Made by a program: the position numbers and the translations under genes. Source: an uncultured Eubacteriales bacterium (GTDB lineage: Bacteria > Bacillota > Clostridia > Oscillospirales > UBA644). From it: 64,000 nt of DNA. Every line of letters starts with the position of its first letter. Within the stretch, counting starts at the first letter, position 1. The notes below the pieces were generated by a model. It did not search any database. It worked only from the letters and a program-made list of their open reading frames with translations, and had not been told where the DNA came from. Below, piece after piece: positions 33,116 to 42,591 of the stretch. Location: assembly GCA_900547165.1 (NCBI GenBank), contig URFZ01000011.1, forward strand, positions 1-64,000. The letters run 5' to 3'.

Positions 33116-34081
33116 TTACGCCCAAGTCATAACGCCTTTTCCGCTGAAAGTCATAACCTCTTTAAGCGTTTTGACGGCTTTTTCAAGTCCTTCGCGCTGG
33201 GACATCAGGCTGTCCTCGTGTTCGATTGACATAACGTAATCATAATCAATCGTGCGAAGCGCGGAAACTATCTCACGCCAAGCGTCTTCGCCGCTGCCGT
33301 AGCCTATCGTTCTGAACACCCAAGAGCGGTTCATAACGTCACTGTAATGTTTGTAGTCAAGTACGCCGTTTACTGCGGTATTCGCCTTGTCTATGCGGGT
33401 ATCTTTTGCGTGGAAATGCCACATACAATCTTTGAGAGCCTTTATCGCCTGTGCGGGCTCTATGCCCTGCCAAACAAGGTGTGACGGGTCAAAGTTTGCG
33501 CCTATCTCGGGTCCGACCGCCGCGCGGAGATTGAGCAGCGTCTCGGGATTGTATACGCAAAAACCGGGGTGCATCTCAAACGCGATTCTCGTAACGCCGT
33601 GGTCGCGTGCAAATGCCGCCATTTCGGTCCAATACGGAATAAGGCACTCGTTCCACTGATAATCCTTTATTGCAAAGAAATCTTCGGGCCATGCGCAGGT
33701 CACCCAGTTCGGGTACTGCGAATTCGGGCTGTCGCCGGGACAACCGGAGAAACCGACTATCGTATTGACGCCCATTTTTTCGCAAAGCAGAATCGCTTTT
33801 CTGAACTGTTCGTCATAAGATTTTGCAATATCCTTATTCGGATGAACGGGGTTGCCGTGACAGCTGAACGCAGAAATCATCAGGTCATTCTTTTTGAGCA
33901 CATCGCGAAAATCATTAAGAGCCTTTTCATCGTTAAGAAGAACGTCGGGATCGGCGTGTGCTTTTCCGGGATAACCGCCGCAGCCTATTTCAACTGCCTG
34001 TATGCCGAGAGATGCGAAATATTTCGCGGCTTCCGCAAAAGGAACGTCCGCAAGAAGATTTGTAAGAACTCCGAGTTTCAT
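33116..34081 (-). CDS. Sugar phosphate isomerase/epimerase-like TIM-barrel protein
   Basis: This 321-residue protein belongs to the xylose-isomerase-like TIM-barrel (AP endonuclease 2) superfamily. The metal-binding positions are recognisable in FEMHPGF (Glu), NFDPSHL (Asp/His), HFHAKDT (His) and the terminal SIEHED (Glu). Such enzymes epimerise or isomerise sugars or inositols. It sits 18 bases after a ThuA-domain gene, and this pairing is common in carbohydrate loci, where both are thought to process the same sugar derivative. Substrate is unknown. GGAGG nine bases upstream supports the start. Confidence 0.88.
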   Translation of the reverse strand: MKLGVLTNLLADVPFAEAAKYFASLGIQAVEIGCGGYPGKAHADPDVLLNDEKALNDFRDVLKKNDLMISAFSCHGNPVHPNKDIAKSYDEQFRKAILLCEKMGVNTIVGFSGCPGDSPNSQYPNWVTCAWPEDFFAIKDYQWNECLIPYWTEMAAFARDHGVTRIAFEMHPGFCVYNPETLLNLRAAVGPEIGANFDPSHLVWQGIEPAQAIKALKDCMWHFHAKDTRIDKANTAVNGVLDYKHYSDVMNRSWVFRTIGYGSGEDAWREIVSALRTIDYDYVMSIEHEDSLMSQREGLEKAVKTLKEVMTFSGKGVMTWA

Positions 34082-34099
34082 ATCAGAAAACCTCCGTAA

Positions 34100-34843
34100 T
34101 TACGCTTTCGAGGGGTCGTATCCTTCGATTTTTTCAGCGGGAACAACCTGCTGCCAGCAGTCCATAACGACCTTGTTCGGATTATATGCCCAATGAACAG
34201 CATTCTTTATAACTTGAAGAACGTTTTTGTCGTAATAGTTCGGATATGCTTCATGTCCGTTCTGGAAATAGAAGATTTTTCCTGCGCCGCGATGATACGT
34301 CACGCCGCTGCGGAATACGTTACCGCCCTCATACCAGCTGATGAACACTGTCTCGTCGGGCTCGGGAATAACGAACGGCTCGCCGTACATCTCCTCATGC
34401 TCAACAAGGAAGTTATGCGGAACATCTTTGCATATCGGGTGATTGGGATTGACCGCCCATACGCGACATTTTTCGCCGACTTCTCTCCATTGAAGATTGC
34501 AGGTGCAGCCCGTGAGGCGAGTGAAAGGAAGAGAGTGATGCGCGGAGTGAAGTGCGATAAAGCCCATACCGTCGTTTACTCTCTGAACAACGCGGTTAAC
34601 AACTTCGGGAAGAACGGCACCGTGTGCAACGTGTCCCCACCAAATAAGGACATCGGTATCGTTCAAAACCTCCTCGGAAAGTCCGTTTTCGGGCATATCG
34701 AGAGTAGCGGTGCGAATCTCGAAATCATCGCACGCAAGACCGTTTTTCAGCGCGGTATGTATACCCTCGGGATATATTTTCGCGATAGACGGTTCTTTTT
34801 TCTCGTGAACATATTCGTTGTAAATAGTAACTTTGATAGCCAT
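34100..34843 (-). CDS. ThuA-domain protein
   Basis: This 247-residue protein belongs to the ThuA family, a class I glutamine amidotransferase-like fold first linked to trehalose use in rhizobia. The segments DVLIWWGHVAHG, GMGFIALHSAHHS, CNLQWREVGEK and YHRGAGKIFYFQNGHEA are typical. The family includes proteins suggested to hydrolyse or oxidise 3-keto-disaccharides, usually beside oxidoreductases or TIM-barrel isomerases. Here the TIM-barrel partner is downstream, but no Gfo/Idh oxidoreductase is nearby. GAGGTG lies six bases before the ATG. Confidence 0.9.
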   Translation of the reverse strand: MAIKVTIYNEYVHEKKEPSIAKIYPEGIHTALKNGLACDDFEIRTATLDMPENGLSEEVLNDTDVLIWWGHVAHGAVLPEVVNRVVQRVNDGMGFIALHSAHHSLPFTRLTGCTCNLQWREVGEKCRVWAVNPNHPICKDVPHNFLVEHEEMYGEPFVIPEPDETVFISWYEGGNVFRSGVTYHRGAGKIFYFQNGHEAYPNYYDKNVLQVIKNAVHWAYNPNKVVMDCWQQVVPAEKIEGYDPSKA

Positions 34844-34882
34844 TTTTTACACCTCAAAATTTTAAGTATATTTTCTTTTATT

Positions 34883-35701
34883 TTAGCCTATAATGTTGCC
34901 GCATTGAGGACAGGAAAGAGATTTTTCGCAGTCTGCGATTTTGTGAACGATATCAAGACCCGAAGTAACTTTGCCGAATGCGGCATACTGTCCGTCAAGA
35001 TGAGACGATGTATCGTCACAGATAAAGAACTGACTGCTTGCGCTGTTGTTCTCCGATGTTCTCGCCATGGAAACAACACCAGCTTCATGTGCAAGTTTGT
35101 TTTCAAAACCGTTTTCGGAAAACTCACCGTAAATGCTGTTTTCGGAGCCGCCCGTGCCTGTACCCGCGGGGTCGCCGCCCTGAATCATAAAGCCGTCGAT
35201 AACACGGTGGAAGATAAGTCCGTCATAAAAGCCCTGTTTTGCAAGATAAGCAAAGTTACGAACCGAAACGGGGGCTACGTCGGGATAAAGTTCAAGTTCT
35301 ATATCGCCGTAATTCTCAACGGTTATTTTTACTTTTACATTCTTCGAAAAATCAACGCCGAAATCGGAATATATCGTTTTCAGATAATCCTCTTTCATCA
35401 CCTTTGCGGCTTCATCGGAATACGTTGCGTCCGATTTGTTTTCACCGAGCGACTCGGGAAGTATCTCCACCTTTGTCATAACTATTTTTTCTTTCGGCGA
35501 GGACTGATAACCTGCAACAAGCGCTTCAAGGTTGTAGTTGTACTGTTTTGCAACCTTTTCAAAAGAAAAGCCGCACTTTGAACAGGTATATGCGGAACTT
35601 TCAGTCGTAGTGGTCTGCATATCGTTATTCTCCTTTTTTGCACAGGCGCAAAGAGCCAGCAAAACTGCGGATACCATAAGAATCGAAATTATTTTTTTCA
35701 T
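34883..35701 (-). CDS. Cyclophilin-type peptidyl-prolyl isomerase lipoprotein
   Basis: This 272-residue protein begins with a lipoprotein signal ending in LALCAC, so it is exposed outside the cell membrane. The cyclophilin domain (about 105-260) has FHRVIDGFMIQGGDP, the LAHEAGVVSMAR and SSQFFICDD motifs and LDGQYAAFGKV. Two CxxC pairs (CSKCG near residue 42 and CPQCG at the C-terminus) flank the domain and could bind zinc or form disulfides, which is unusual. The start is placed at 35701, where AGAGG lies six bases upstream; the frame extends to 35806 without a ribosome binding site. It is followed 39 bases later by the ThuA gene. Confidence 0.9.
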   Translation of the reverse strand: MKKIISILMVSAVLLALCACAKKENNDMQTTTTESSAYTCSKCGFSFEKVAKQYNYNLEALVAGYQSSPKEKIVMTKVEILPESLGENKSDATYSDEAAKVMKEDYLKTIYSDFGVDFSKNVKVKITVENYGDIELELYPDVAPVSVRNFAYLAKQGFYDGLIFHRVIDGFMIQGGDPAGTGTGGSENSIYGEFSENGFENKLAHEAGVVSMARTSENNSASSQFFICDDTSSHLDGQYAAFGKVTSGLDIVHKIADCEKSLSCPQCGNIIG

Positions 35702-35804
35702 TTGATACCTCTTTCGGCGGAACACCCGCGCTGATAATATTATATTAAATATATAATAATACAAATGTCCCCTGTTTTCAATAGATGTTACCGAAAAACC
35801 ACAC

Positions 35805-35840
35805 AAAAAAACGGCGATTTGTCAGTTTGCACAAATCGCC
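35805..35840 (-). terminator. Terminator of spoIIGA-sigE
   Basis: On the minus strand GGCGATTTGT pairs with ACAAATCGCC around an eight-base loop and is followed by GTTTTTTT. It lies 14 bases past the sigE stop. Confidence 0.92.
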
Positions 35841-35853
35841 GCCATACCCTTTG

Positions 35854-36594
35854 TTAAAAATATTGTTCAAGTTCTTTTTTCAGTCTTTTCAGTATTTTCT
35901 TTTCAAGCCTCGATATATAGGATTGCGAAATTCCGAGAACATCCGCGACCTGTTTTTGCGTGTACTCTTCGCCGCCGCGAAGACCGAAACGAAGTTCCAT
36001 TATCTCACGTTCTCTGGGAGCAAGTCGGTTCACGGCATTTTTCAGCACGGTAATTTCCATTTCGGTTTCAAGGCTTCCGCTTACGCTGTCCGTATCCGTT
36101 CCCAGCACATCGCCCAACAGCAGTTCGTTACCTTCCCAATCGATATTAAGAGGTTCTTCAATGGAAATTTCGCTGTGCGATCGGCTGTTTTTTCGAAGAT
36201 ACATCAATATCTCATTTTCGATACACCTTGAAGCGTAAGTGGCAAGTTTTATATTCTTGTCCGCACGGAACGTATTGACAGCCTTTATCAGTCCTATCGT
36301 CCCGATTGAAATAAGGTCCTCGATATTGATACCGGTATTCTCAAACTTTCGGGCAATGTAAACCACAAGCCGCAGATTGTGTTCTATCAATTCGGAGCGG
36401 GCGTTGTCGTCGCCCTTTGCAAGTCTTGCTATCGCTTCGGTCTCTTCTTCCGCGGAGAGCGGCGGCGGGAGAGACTCGGAACCGTTTATGTAATATATCT
36501 CATCGCTCAAAACTTCCCTTAAAGCGTTTCCGGAAGCAAGGCAAGCTATCGCTTTTCGTATTCCGCTAAGTTTTTCACCGAATGTTCTTTCCAT
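35854..36594 (-). CDS. sigE: Sporulation sigma factor SigE (pro-sigma-E)
   Basis: This 246-residue sigma-70-type factor directs early mother-cell transcription. Region 2 contains LIEHNLRLVVYIARKFENTG and the -10 recognition helix IGTIGLIKAVNTF. Region 4 contains APREREIMELRFGL and the helix-turn-helix YTQKQVADVLGISQSYISRLE. The N-terminal 25-30 residues before the sigma core correspond to the pro-sequence removed by SpoIIGA, and the protease gene lies directly upstream. AAAGGAG lies nine bases before the ATG. The pair order and length match Bacillus and Clostridium. Confidence 0.96.
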   Translation of the reverse strand: MERTFGEKLSGIRKAIACLASGNALREVLSDEIYYINGSESLPPPLSAEEETEAIARLAKGDDNARSELIEHNLRLVVYIARKFENTGINIEDLISIGTIGLIKAVNTFRADKNIKLATYASRCIENEILMYLRKNSRSHSEISIEEPLNIDWEGNELLLGDVLGTDTDSVSGSLETEMEITVLKNAVNRLAPREREIMELRFGLRGGEEYTQKQVADVLGISQSYISRLEKKILKRLKKELEQYF

Positions 36595-36609
36595 TCTTTT
36601 GTTCTCCTT

Positions 36610-37434
36610 TCAAAAAAGCGGACTGACTCCGCTGTATGCGCCGCTTTTGTCAAAAACCGTGTCACGGCAGGCAATAACAACTTTCTTTTCTTCACCGTTG
36701 ACGGTAAATCTGTCGGGAAGAAACCCTCGCATTATACCGGTTCTCCCGTCCGCGTTCTTATACGGAACAAGGCGCAGACGGCGGTAAAGCGCACCGTCCC
36801 GTACAATCATTCCGTCACGCAGGTCGGCAACGGGACGTATCTTTTTTTCTTCAACAACCACTACGGGCAGTCCCGATATGCTTTCAACAAGTCGGTTTCC
36901 CGTATCGGTCAGGCAGTTGAACTCAACACTCCTGCCGTCAAATTCGACCGAGCAGCGGCAAAACGCCTCTTTCGGCATACGTTTTGTAAAAAACCTGTCT
37001 ACAACTATTTGTATAACGCAGACAATAACCGTTACCGCGAGTATGTACGTGACAGGCAAATCAAAATACACTTCGCCGTTGTTGACGTAAATAAAATCAC
37101 CCGTCCACGGCAAAAACGTCAGCAGAAGCAAACACCCGATATATGCCGCAGACACCGCCATAAAAACGCAGAGTGTTTTTATGAACTTACGGACATTTCC
37201 GAATCCGAAAGCAACAAAAACTATAAGTGCGCCCGAAATGAATTTTGCGGCGATATTCAACAAAAAAGAAAGTTGCGGCAAACAGATTGCAAAGCCGTAG
37301 GCTACGGAAATCGCGACCGCGAATATCAGCCGCAAAGGTTTTGTGTCAAGCCGCATTATCCGAGCAGTCAGCCACAGAATAACGGTGTTTACAACCACAT
37401 TGACAAATATCAGAATATCAACATAGACAGTCAA
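36610..37434 (-). CDS. spoIIGA: Sigma-E processing peptidase SpoIIGA
   Basis: This membrane aspartic protease cleaves pro-sigma-E in the mother cell on a signal from the forespore. It has five predicted membrane helices in the first 150 residues and a C-terminal cytoplasmic protease domain with the catalytic DTGN motif in NCLTDTGNRLV. The start is uncertain. TTG at 37434 gives the family-typical TVYVDILIF N-terminus, but its GTGAGGGG ribosome binding site is very close. A GTG at 37443 and a TTG at 37506 in the same frame are alternatives. It precedes sigE by 15 bases, forming the usual two-gene operon. Confidence 0.93.
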   Translation of the reverse strand: MTVYVDILIFVNVVVNTVILWLTARIMRLDTKPLRLIFAVAISVAYGFAICLPQLSFLLNIAAKFISGALIVFVAFGFGNVRKFIKTLCVFMAVSAAYIGCLLLLTFLPWTGDFIYVNNGEVYFDLPVTYILAVTVIVCVIQIVVDRFFTKRMPKEAFCRCSVEFDGRSVEFNCLTDTGNRLVESISGLPVVVVEEKKIRPVADLRDGMIVRDGALYRRLRLVPYKNADGRTGIMRGFLPDRFTVNGEEKKVVIACRDTVFDKSGAYSGVSPLF

Positions 37435-37499
37435 GCCCCTCACCCGAACATATTCTATCACGGCAGCGTCGAAAAACGTGTCGGAATATGTAACCGCTA

Positions 37500-37528
37500 T
37501 TGACAAAAAGATATAAATGATGTAAAAT
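37500..37528 (+). promoter_or_regulatory. Promoter of the DUF2079 operon
   Basis: TTGACA (37500-37505), 17-base spacer and TAAAAT (37523-37528) on the plus strand, overlapping the upstream edge of spoIIGA in the divergent gap. Confidence 0.7.
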
Positions 37529-37565
37529 TAGGAAGTAATAAATTTGTTCAAGGAAGTATACGGAT

Positions 37566-39323
37566 TTGGCTGATCTCAACGCAAAAACAAAAAGATTTTC
37601 ACCGTTAAAACCGGGGCAATACATTCTCCGTCTTATATGCGCATGGCTGTTCGGAGCAGCCGCTGCAACATTTGTTTCGGGCGCGAAAGCGACAGAAGAA
37701 CCGCTGCTGAACACGGTGTCCGTTGCGGCAATGCTCATAATCGCGGCAGGAGTCTTCATCGCAACGTGCTTTATCAAAAGCGATAAAAAAGCGTACATAA
37801 TTCTTATCGCCGCCGCAGAAACGTTCTGTATAAGCGTTCCGCTTAAAGAGGCGAACCTTTCGGTTCCCGTTTCTGCGGGACTCTGCCTTATTCTTTGCGC
37901 TGCAATTGCCTATTCGGACTTAAAGGATATAAATGTGAAGATAAGCAACCGCACGGTTTACATAACGGTTGCGGCGTTGCTTGTTGCCATGACGGTGTAT
38001 ATCGGCGCGGCGTGCATAGTCAGATATGACAACTATGAGATAAAGGGCTACGATCACGGACTTTTTGACCAGATGTTCTACTATATGAAAAACACGGGGC
38101 TTGCGGATACTACGTTTGAGCGCAATAGGCTGATGAGCCATTTTCAGGTTCATTGCTCGCCTGTTTTTTATCTGCTGCTTCCGCTTTACATGATATTCCC
38201 GTCGTCGCAGGCGTTGCTTGTCATCAACGGATTTATCCTGATTTCGGGCATAGTCCCGCTGATGTTCCTCTGCAAAAAATATAACCTTTCAAACATTGCA
38301 ACGGTTCTTTTCTGCGCTTGTTATGCGATATATCCCGCGCTTGTAGGCAACGGACTGTGGGGACTTCACGAAAACTCTTTTCTTGCGCCGTTTGTGCTTT
38401 GGTTCTTTTACTTTTCAGAAAAAGACAACCACATTCCCGCCGTTGTTTTTGCTGTTCTGATTCTTTGCGTCAAAGAAGACGCACCCATATATCTTGCAAT
38501 AATAACCATATATTATATCATCTCGGGCAAAAGCCTGAAAAGAAACATTCCCCTGCTCGCGCTTTCACTTGCCTATTTCTTTGCGGTCACGGCGCTTATG
38601 CAAAAATATGGGCTGGGCATAATGTCAAACCGATATGAAAACTATGTCGGAGAAGACGGAAGCCTTATCGGAATAATCAAATCGTTCATCATGAATCCCG
38701 CTTTTACGCTTTCGCAGGCGTTCAACGAGAAAAAGTTGTTGTTTCTTGTGCAGCTCTTCGCTCCGCTCTGCTTTTTGCCGTTTATGACAAAAAAACCTGC
38801 ACGATTGATACTGCTTACCCCGATACTTCTCGTCAATCTGATGACGAATTATAAATATATGCCGATGATAAACTATCAGTACGTCATAGCAAATACGGCA
38901 ATACTTTTCTATATGTCCGTCGCGGCATATTCGGAAATGGGCAAAACGCGAAAAAAAATTCTTGTCTGCGCTCTTCTTTTCTCAACCGTTTTTGCGCTGT
39001 CAAACAGGCTGCACCCGACATATCTGACAAGAACTGCGGAACAAACGGCATGGAACGAAAAAATGACTTCCGCACTTTCCGTGATTCCGTCCGACGCAAA
39101 TGTTGCCGCCACAAATTCCCCGTCGGGACAGTTGACACAAAGAAAAGAACTTTACTGTATCTACACCGCGGATGACCTCAAAAATATTCCCGACTTTGTT
39201 GAATACTATGTCGTTCGGCTCGACGGCAGCCAAAAGACCGAAAAAATACTGAAAGAAATCAACAGCGGCGACTACAAAGAATTTTTCCGCGAAGACGGTG
39301 TCGTTGCAATCTATAAAAAATAA
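37566..39323 (+). CDS. DUF2079 polytopic membrane protein (first copy)
   Basis: This 585-residue protein has about 12 hydrophobic segments and belongs to DUF2079, a family with GT-C glycosyltransferase-like topology. The conserved stretch after the second helix group, GYDHGLFDQMFYYMKNTG and MSHFQVHCSPVFYLLLPLY, includes the Asp-His pair expected at the external catalytic site. KEDAPIYLA is another family motif. The C-terminal 120 residues form a soluble domain. The start codon is TTG with AGGAAG nine bases upstream. A second copy follows 38 bases downstream (about half of residues identical by eye). Substrate is unknown; lipid-linked sugar transfer to envelope polymers is a reasonable guess. 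Confidence 0.88.
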   Translation: MADLNAKTKRFSPLKPGQYILRLICAWLFGAAAATFVSGAKATEEPLLNTVSVAAMLIIAAGVFIATCFIKSDKKAYIILIAAAETFCISVPLKEANLSVPVSAGLCLILCAAIAYSDLKDINVKISNRTVYITVAALLVAMTVYIGAACIVRYDNYEIKGYDHGLFDQMFYYMKNTGLADTTFERNRLMSHFQVHCSPVFYLLLPLYMIFPSSQALLVINGFILISGIVPLMFLCKKYNLSNIATVLFCACYAIYPALVGNGLWGLHENSFLAPFVLWFFYFSEKDNHIPAVVFAVLILCVKEDAPIYLAIITIYYIISGKSLKRNIPLLALSLAYFFAVTALMQKYGLGIMSNRYENYVGEDGSLIGIIKSFIMNPAFTLSQAFNEKKLLFLVQLFAPLCFLPFMTKKPARLILLTPILLVNLMTNYKYMPMINYQYVIANTAILFYMSVAAYSEMGKTRKKILVCALLFSTVFALSNRLHPTYLTRTAEQTAWNEKMTSALSVIPSDANVAATNSPSGQLTQRKELYCIYTADDLKNIPDFVEYYVVRLDGSQKTEKILKEINSGDYKEFFREDGVVAIYKK

Positions 39324-39361
39324 ATCCGACATAAAATGTCGGACAGCGAAAGGATATTAAA

Positions 39362-41170
39362 ATGAAAAAGAGGTTTTTCAGAAATGGACTCACGGAAACC
39401 GGAAATCCGCTGAAGCTTAAACCGGGTCAGTACATAATAAGATTGCTGACGGCGTGGTTTTTCGGGTCTTTTGCGGCGGTTCTCGTCGGCGATTATAATG
39501 CATTTTTATCTCCGCTGCTCGGAAAAGGTTCGCTTTTCGCGCTGCTCGTCATCGGCTTTGTTGTATTTGTCGGCACCTGCTTTTTTAAGCGTGACAAACT
39601 TGTTTTTCTTCTGCTTATACTCGGAACGGAATTGTTTTGTTTGAGCATTACGCTCAAAATCGTGAACACGACGATTTCCGTACCGCTTTCCGTCGGACTT
39701 TGCCTTGTTTTGTGCGCGGTCGTTGCGTATTCGGACTTAAAGGATCTCAACCTGAAAATCAAGAAAAGGACACTTTATATCGCCGTTGCGGTCATGCTTG
39801 TTCTTATGACCGCGTATATCGGCGCCGCCTGTATTGTAAAATACAATAATTACAATGTTTACGGGTACGACCACGGGATTTTTGCCCAGATGTTCCACAA
39901 CATGAAAGAGACGGGGCAGATGGTCACGACCTATGAAAGAAATGAATTGATGAGCCACTTTAAAGTTCATTTCTCCCCTATTTTTTATCTTTTGCTGCCG
40001 TTGTACATGATTTTTCCGTCATCGCAAGCGTTGCTCATCATAAACGGCTTTATAATCATTTCGGGTATCGTGCCGCTGATGTTCCTTTGCAAAAGATTCA
40101 AGCTGTCTGACATATCAACGCTTCTTTTCTGTGTTTGTTATGCGATATATCCCACATTTATCGGCAACGGACTTTGGGGACTGCACGAGAACGCATTTCT
40201 CGCACCGCTGATACTTTGGCTGTTTTATTTTTCCGAAAAAGACTGCACCATCGGTGCCGTTATCTTTGCCGTGCTTCTGCTTTGCGTTAAAGAAGACGCG
40301 GCAATGTATCTTGCGATTATCGCCTTGTACTACATCTTTTCGGGCAAAAGTCTTGCAAGGAACTTTATACTGCTGGCGCTTTCGCTTCTCTGCTTCGGCG
40401 TGGTAACGATGCTCATGCAAAAATACGGACTCGGAGTTATGTCGGACAGCCGTTTCGGGAACTATATCGGCAAGGACGGAAGCCTGTTCACCTTAATAAG
40501 GTCGGTCATAGAAAATCCTGCTTTTACTCTTTCACAGGTATTTACCCAAGAAAAGCTGCTTTTCCTGCTGCAAATGTTTGCTCCGCTCTGCTTCCTTCCG
40601 CTGATGGGCAAAAAGCCTGCAAGACTTATACTTCTTATCCCGATGCTGCTGATAAACCTTATGACAAGATACAGTTACGGCTACGATATATATTTTCAGT
40701 ATACGCTCGGTTCTGCCGCAATTCTGTTTTATCTTTCAGTTGCGGCGTATTCCGAAATGGGAGAAAAGAGAAAAAAGACGCTTATCTGCGCAACGCTTTG
40801 CTCAACCGTAATGGCTTGTTCCACATACCTGTCTCCGGGCTATCTCGGCAGAACAGATGCTGTAAAGCAACGAAATGATGAAATCGCACAGGCACTTTCC
40901 GTAATTCCCGAAAACGCAAGCGTTGCCGCTACGGATTCCCCTGCCGGAAACCTGACAGAAAGGGACGAACTCTATTACATAAACAGTGCAAACAAAATCT
41001 ATTCCGATGTTCCGAAAGATGTTGAATATTATGCAATACGCAGAGGTCATGGATGGGAACGAATGGAAGAGGTCATTGAAAAACTCAGAGACACGGACGG
41101 GCTGACCGAAATCGTTACAACAGAAAACATTGTCATTTTTAAAAATGAGAATGCGGGGGCGGGCAAATGA
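39362..41170 (+). CDS. DUF2079 polytopic membrane protein (second copy)
   Basis: This 602-residue protein is a tandem paralogue of the preceding gene. It shares GQYIIRLL, DHGIFAQMFHNMKETGQ, MSHFKVHFSPIFYLLLPLYMI and WGLHENAFLAPLILW with near-identical spacing, while the C-terminal soluble domain has diverged more. A small TCCGACAT/ATGTCGGA hairpin (39328-39346) and an AAAGG ribosome binding site lie in the gap. Its stop overlaps the lipase start by four bases. Retention of the same acidic residues suggests that both copies are active and may use different substrates. Confidence 0.88.
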   Translation: MKKRFFRNGLTETGNPLKLKPGQYIIRLLTAWFFGSFAAVLVGDYNAFLSPLLGKGSLFALLVIGFVVFVGTCFFKRDKLVFLLLILGTELFCLSITLKIVNTTISVPLSVGLCLVLCAVVAYSDLKDLNLKIKKRTLYIAVAVMLVLMTAYIGAACIVKYNNYNVYGYDHGIFAQMFHNMKETGQMVTTYERNELMSHFKVHFSPIFYLLLPLYMIFPSSQALLIINGFIIISGIVPLMFLCKRFKLSDISTLLFCVCYAIYPTFIGNGLWGLHENAFLAPLILWLFYFSEKDCTIGAVIFAVLLLCVKEDAAMYLAIIALYYIFSGKSLARNFILLALSLLCFGVVTMLMQKYGLGVMSDSRFGNYIGKDGSLFTLIRSVIENPAFTLSQVFTQEKLLFLLQMFAPLCFLPLMGKKPARLILLIPMLLINLMTRYSYGYDIYFQYTLGSAAILFYLSVAAYSEMGEKRKKTLICATLCSTVMACSTYLSPGYLGRTDAVKQRNDEIAQALSVIPENASVAATDSPAGNLTERDELYYINSANKIYSDVPKDVEYYAIRRGHGWERMEEVIEKLRDTDGLTEIVTTENIVIFKNENAGAGK

Positions 41171-42489
41171 CGAAGAATACACCGACAAGAATAGTTATTC
41201 TCACCCTTCTCCTTGCGGCTGGCATTTTTTCGGCAATGCTGTGGAGCAGAAGCGTTTGGTTTCCCGTTTGCGGAGTCGCAGTATTTGCATTATTTAACGT
41301 TTTCCCGTCATTTGTAAAAAGACCCGACAAAAAACTCCGCATAAGTTCGGACGGAGCAGATCTGCTGACGGCATTTCTTGCGCTTGTTTGCATTGAATGC
41401 GTCTTATTCCCATTTTACGCAAATTATGTAACAGGTTGGTTTTCTTCCTCATTCTGGATATGTTTTGCAATCATATTCACAGCCGATTTGACAGTTTTTT
41501 GGAACGGAATAATCCGAGTATACGCAACGTCTTCAATAATCGGTGCAAAATGGCGTATTATCGGAATAATCTGCGGAATGATACCGATAGCGCATATATT
41601 TGTGCTTATAAAAATAATCGGGTTGGTTCGTTTTGACGTAAAAACGGAAGAAGACCGAAAAGAACGCAACGACGCAAGAGCCGCAGATAAAGTCTGCAAA
41701 ACAAAATACCCGATAATTTTTGTTCACGGAGTGTTCTTTCGAGATATTCGCTTTTTCAACTACTGGGGAAGAATACCGAAAGAACTCGAAAAGAACGGCG
41801 CAACAATATACTACGGCGAACAGCAATCCGCACTCGGAGTAGCAGAAAGCGCCGCGGAAATCTCGGAAAGAATAAAGAAAATCATAAACGAGACAGGCTG
41901 CGAAAAAGTAAACATAATCGCCCATTCAAAAGGTGGGCTTGATTCGAGATATGCAATAACACACCTCGGACTTGACAGATACGTTGCCTCGCTGACCACT
42001 ATCAATACACCTCACCGAGGCTGTGAATTTGCGGACTGGCTGTTCGCGAAAGCCTCCGAAGGATTTAAGAACAAACTTTCAGCCGCTTATAATTCAACGC
42101 TCCGAAAACTCGGAGACAGGTCTCCTGACTTTCTATCATCGGTAAAGGACCTCTGCGCGTCGGAGTGTAAAAAGTTGAACGAAACAACGCCCGACGCTCC
42201 GAACGTATTTTATCAAAGCACGGCAAGCAAGATAAACAAACCTTTAAGAAACATTCCCCCGCTCTGCTTTACGAGTGCATTTGTCAAACGGTTCGACGGA
42301 CCGAACGACGGTCTTGTTAGCATAACGTCCGCAAAATGGGGCGAAAAAGTCACCGTATTGCAAAGCAATTCGTCCGAGGGTATCTCGCACGCCGACATGA
42401 TAGATATGTCGCGCCATAACCGCAAAGACATCGACATTCTCGAATTTTATGTCGAACTCGTTTCCGACCTGAAAAAGAGAGGATATTAA
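41167..42489 (+). CDS. Membrane-anchored alpha/beta-hydrolase, lipase/PGAP1-like
   Basis: This 440-residue protein has four hydrophobic segments (about 8-22, 30-47, 68-85, 95-115 and possibly 130-152) and then an alpha/beta-hydrolase domain (about 180-430). The oxyanion HG is at 187-188, the nucleophile serine in AHSKGGLDSRYA (Ser254), the likely acid Asp in NDGLV, and the His in SHADMID. The fold resembles bacterial triacylglycerol lipases and the GPI-deacylase PGAP1 family. The four-base overlap (ATGA) with the DUF2079 gene makes a shared role in envelope lipid or lipoglycan metabolism plausible. It ends the operon. Confidence 0.82.
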   Translation: MTKNTPTRIVILTLLLAAGIFSAMLWSRSVWFPVCGVAVFALFNVFPSFVKRPDKKLRISSDGADLLTAFLALVCIECVLFPFYANYVTGWFSSSFWICFAIIFTADLTVFWNGIIRVYATSSIIGAKWRIIGIICGMIPIAHIFVLIKIIGLVRFDVKTEEDRKERNDARAADKVCKTKYPIIFVHGVFFRDIRFFNYWGRIPKELEKNGATIYYGEQQSALGVAESAAEISERIKKIINETGCEKVNIIAHSKGGLDSRYAITHLGLDRYVASLTTINTPHRGCEFADWLFAKASEGFKNKLSAAYNSTLRKLGDRSPDFLSSVKDLCASECKKLNETTPDAPNVFYQSTASKINKPLRNIPPLCFTSAFVKRFDGPNDGLVSITSAKWGEKVTVLQSNSSEGISHADMIDMSRHNRKDIDILEFYVELVSDLKKRGY

Positions 42490-42551
42490 GCATATCTGAA
42501 TATTGTTTTGCATAGGCTAAACATACTAAACTATCAAAAACTCGTTATACA

Positions 42552-42591
42552 AAAACGGACTGTAAAAAACACGTTTCTTACAGTCCGTTTT
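42552..42591. terminator. Bidirectional terminator
   Basis: AAAACGGACTGTAA (42552-42565) pairs over 14 bases with TTACAGTCCGTTTT (42578-42591), serving converging operons from both sides. Confidence 0.85.

Noticed and set aside
34193..35581. A 462-codon open frame on the plus strand
   Set aside because: It is antisense to the ThuA and cyclophilin genes, which have clear families, ribosome binding sites and motifs; its composition is that of a shadow frame.
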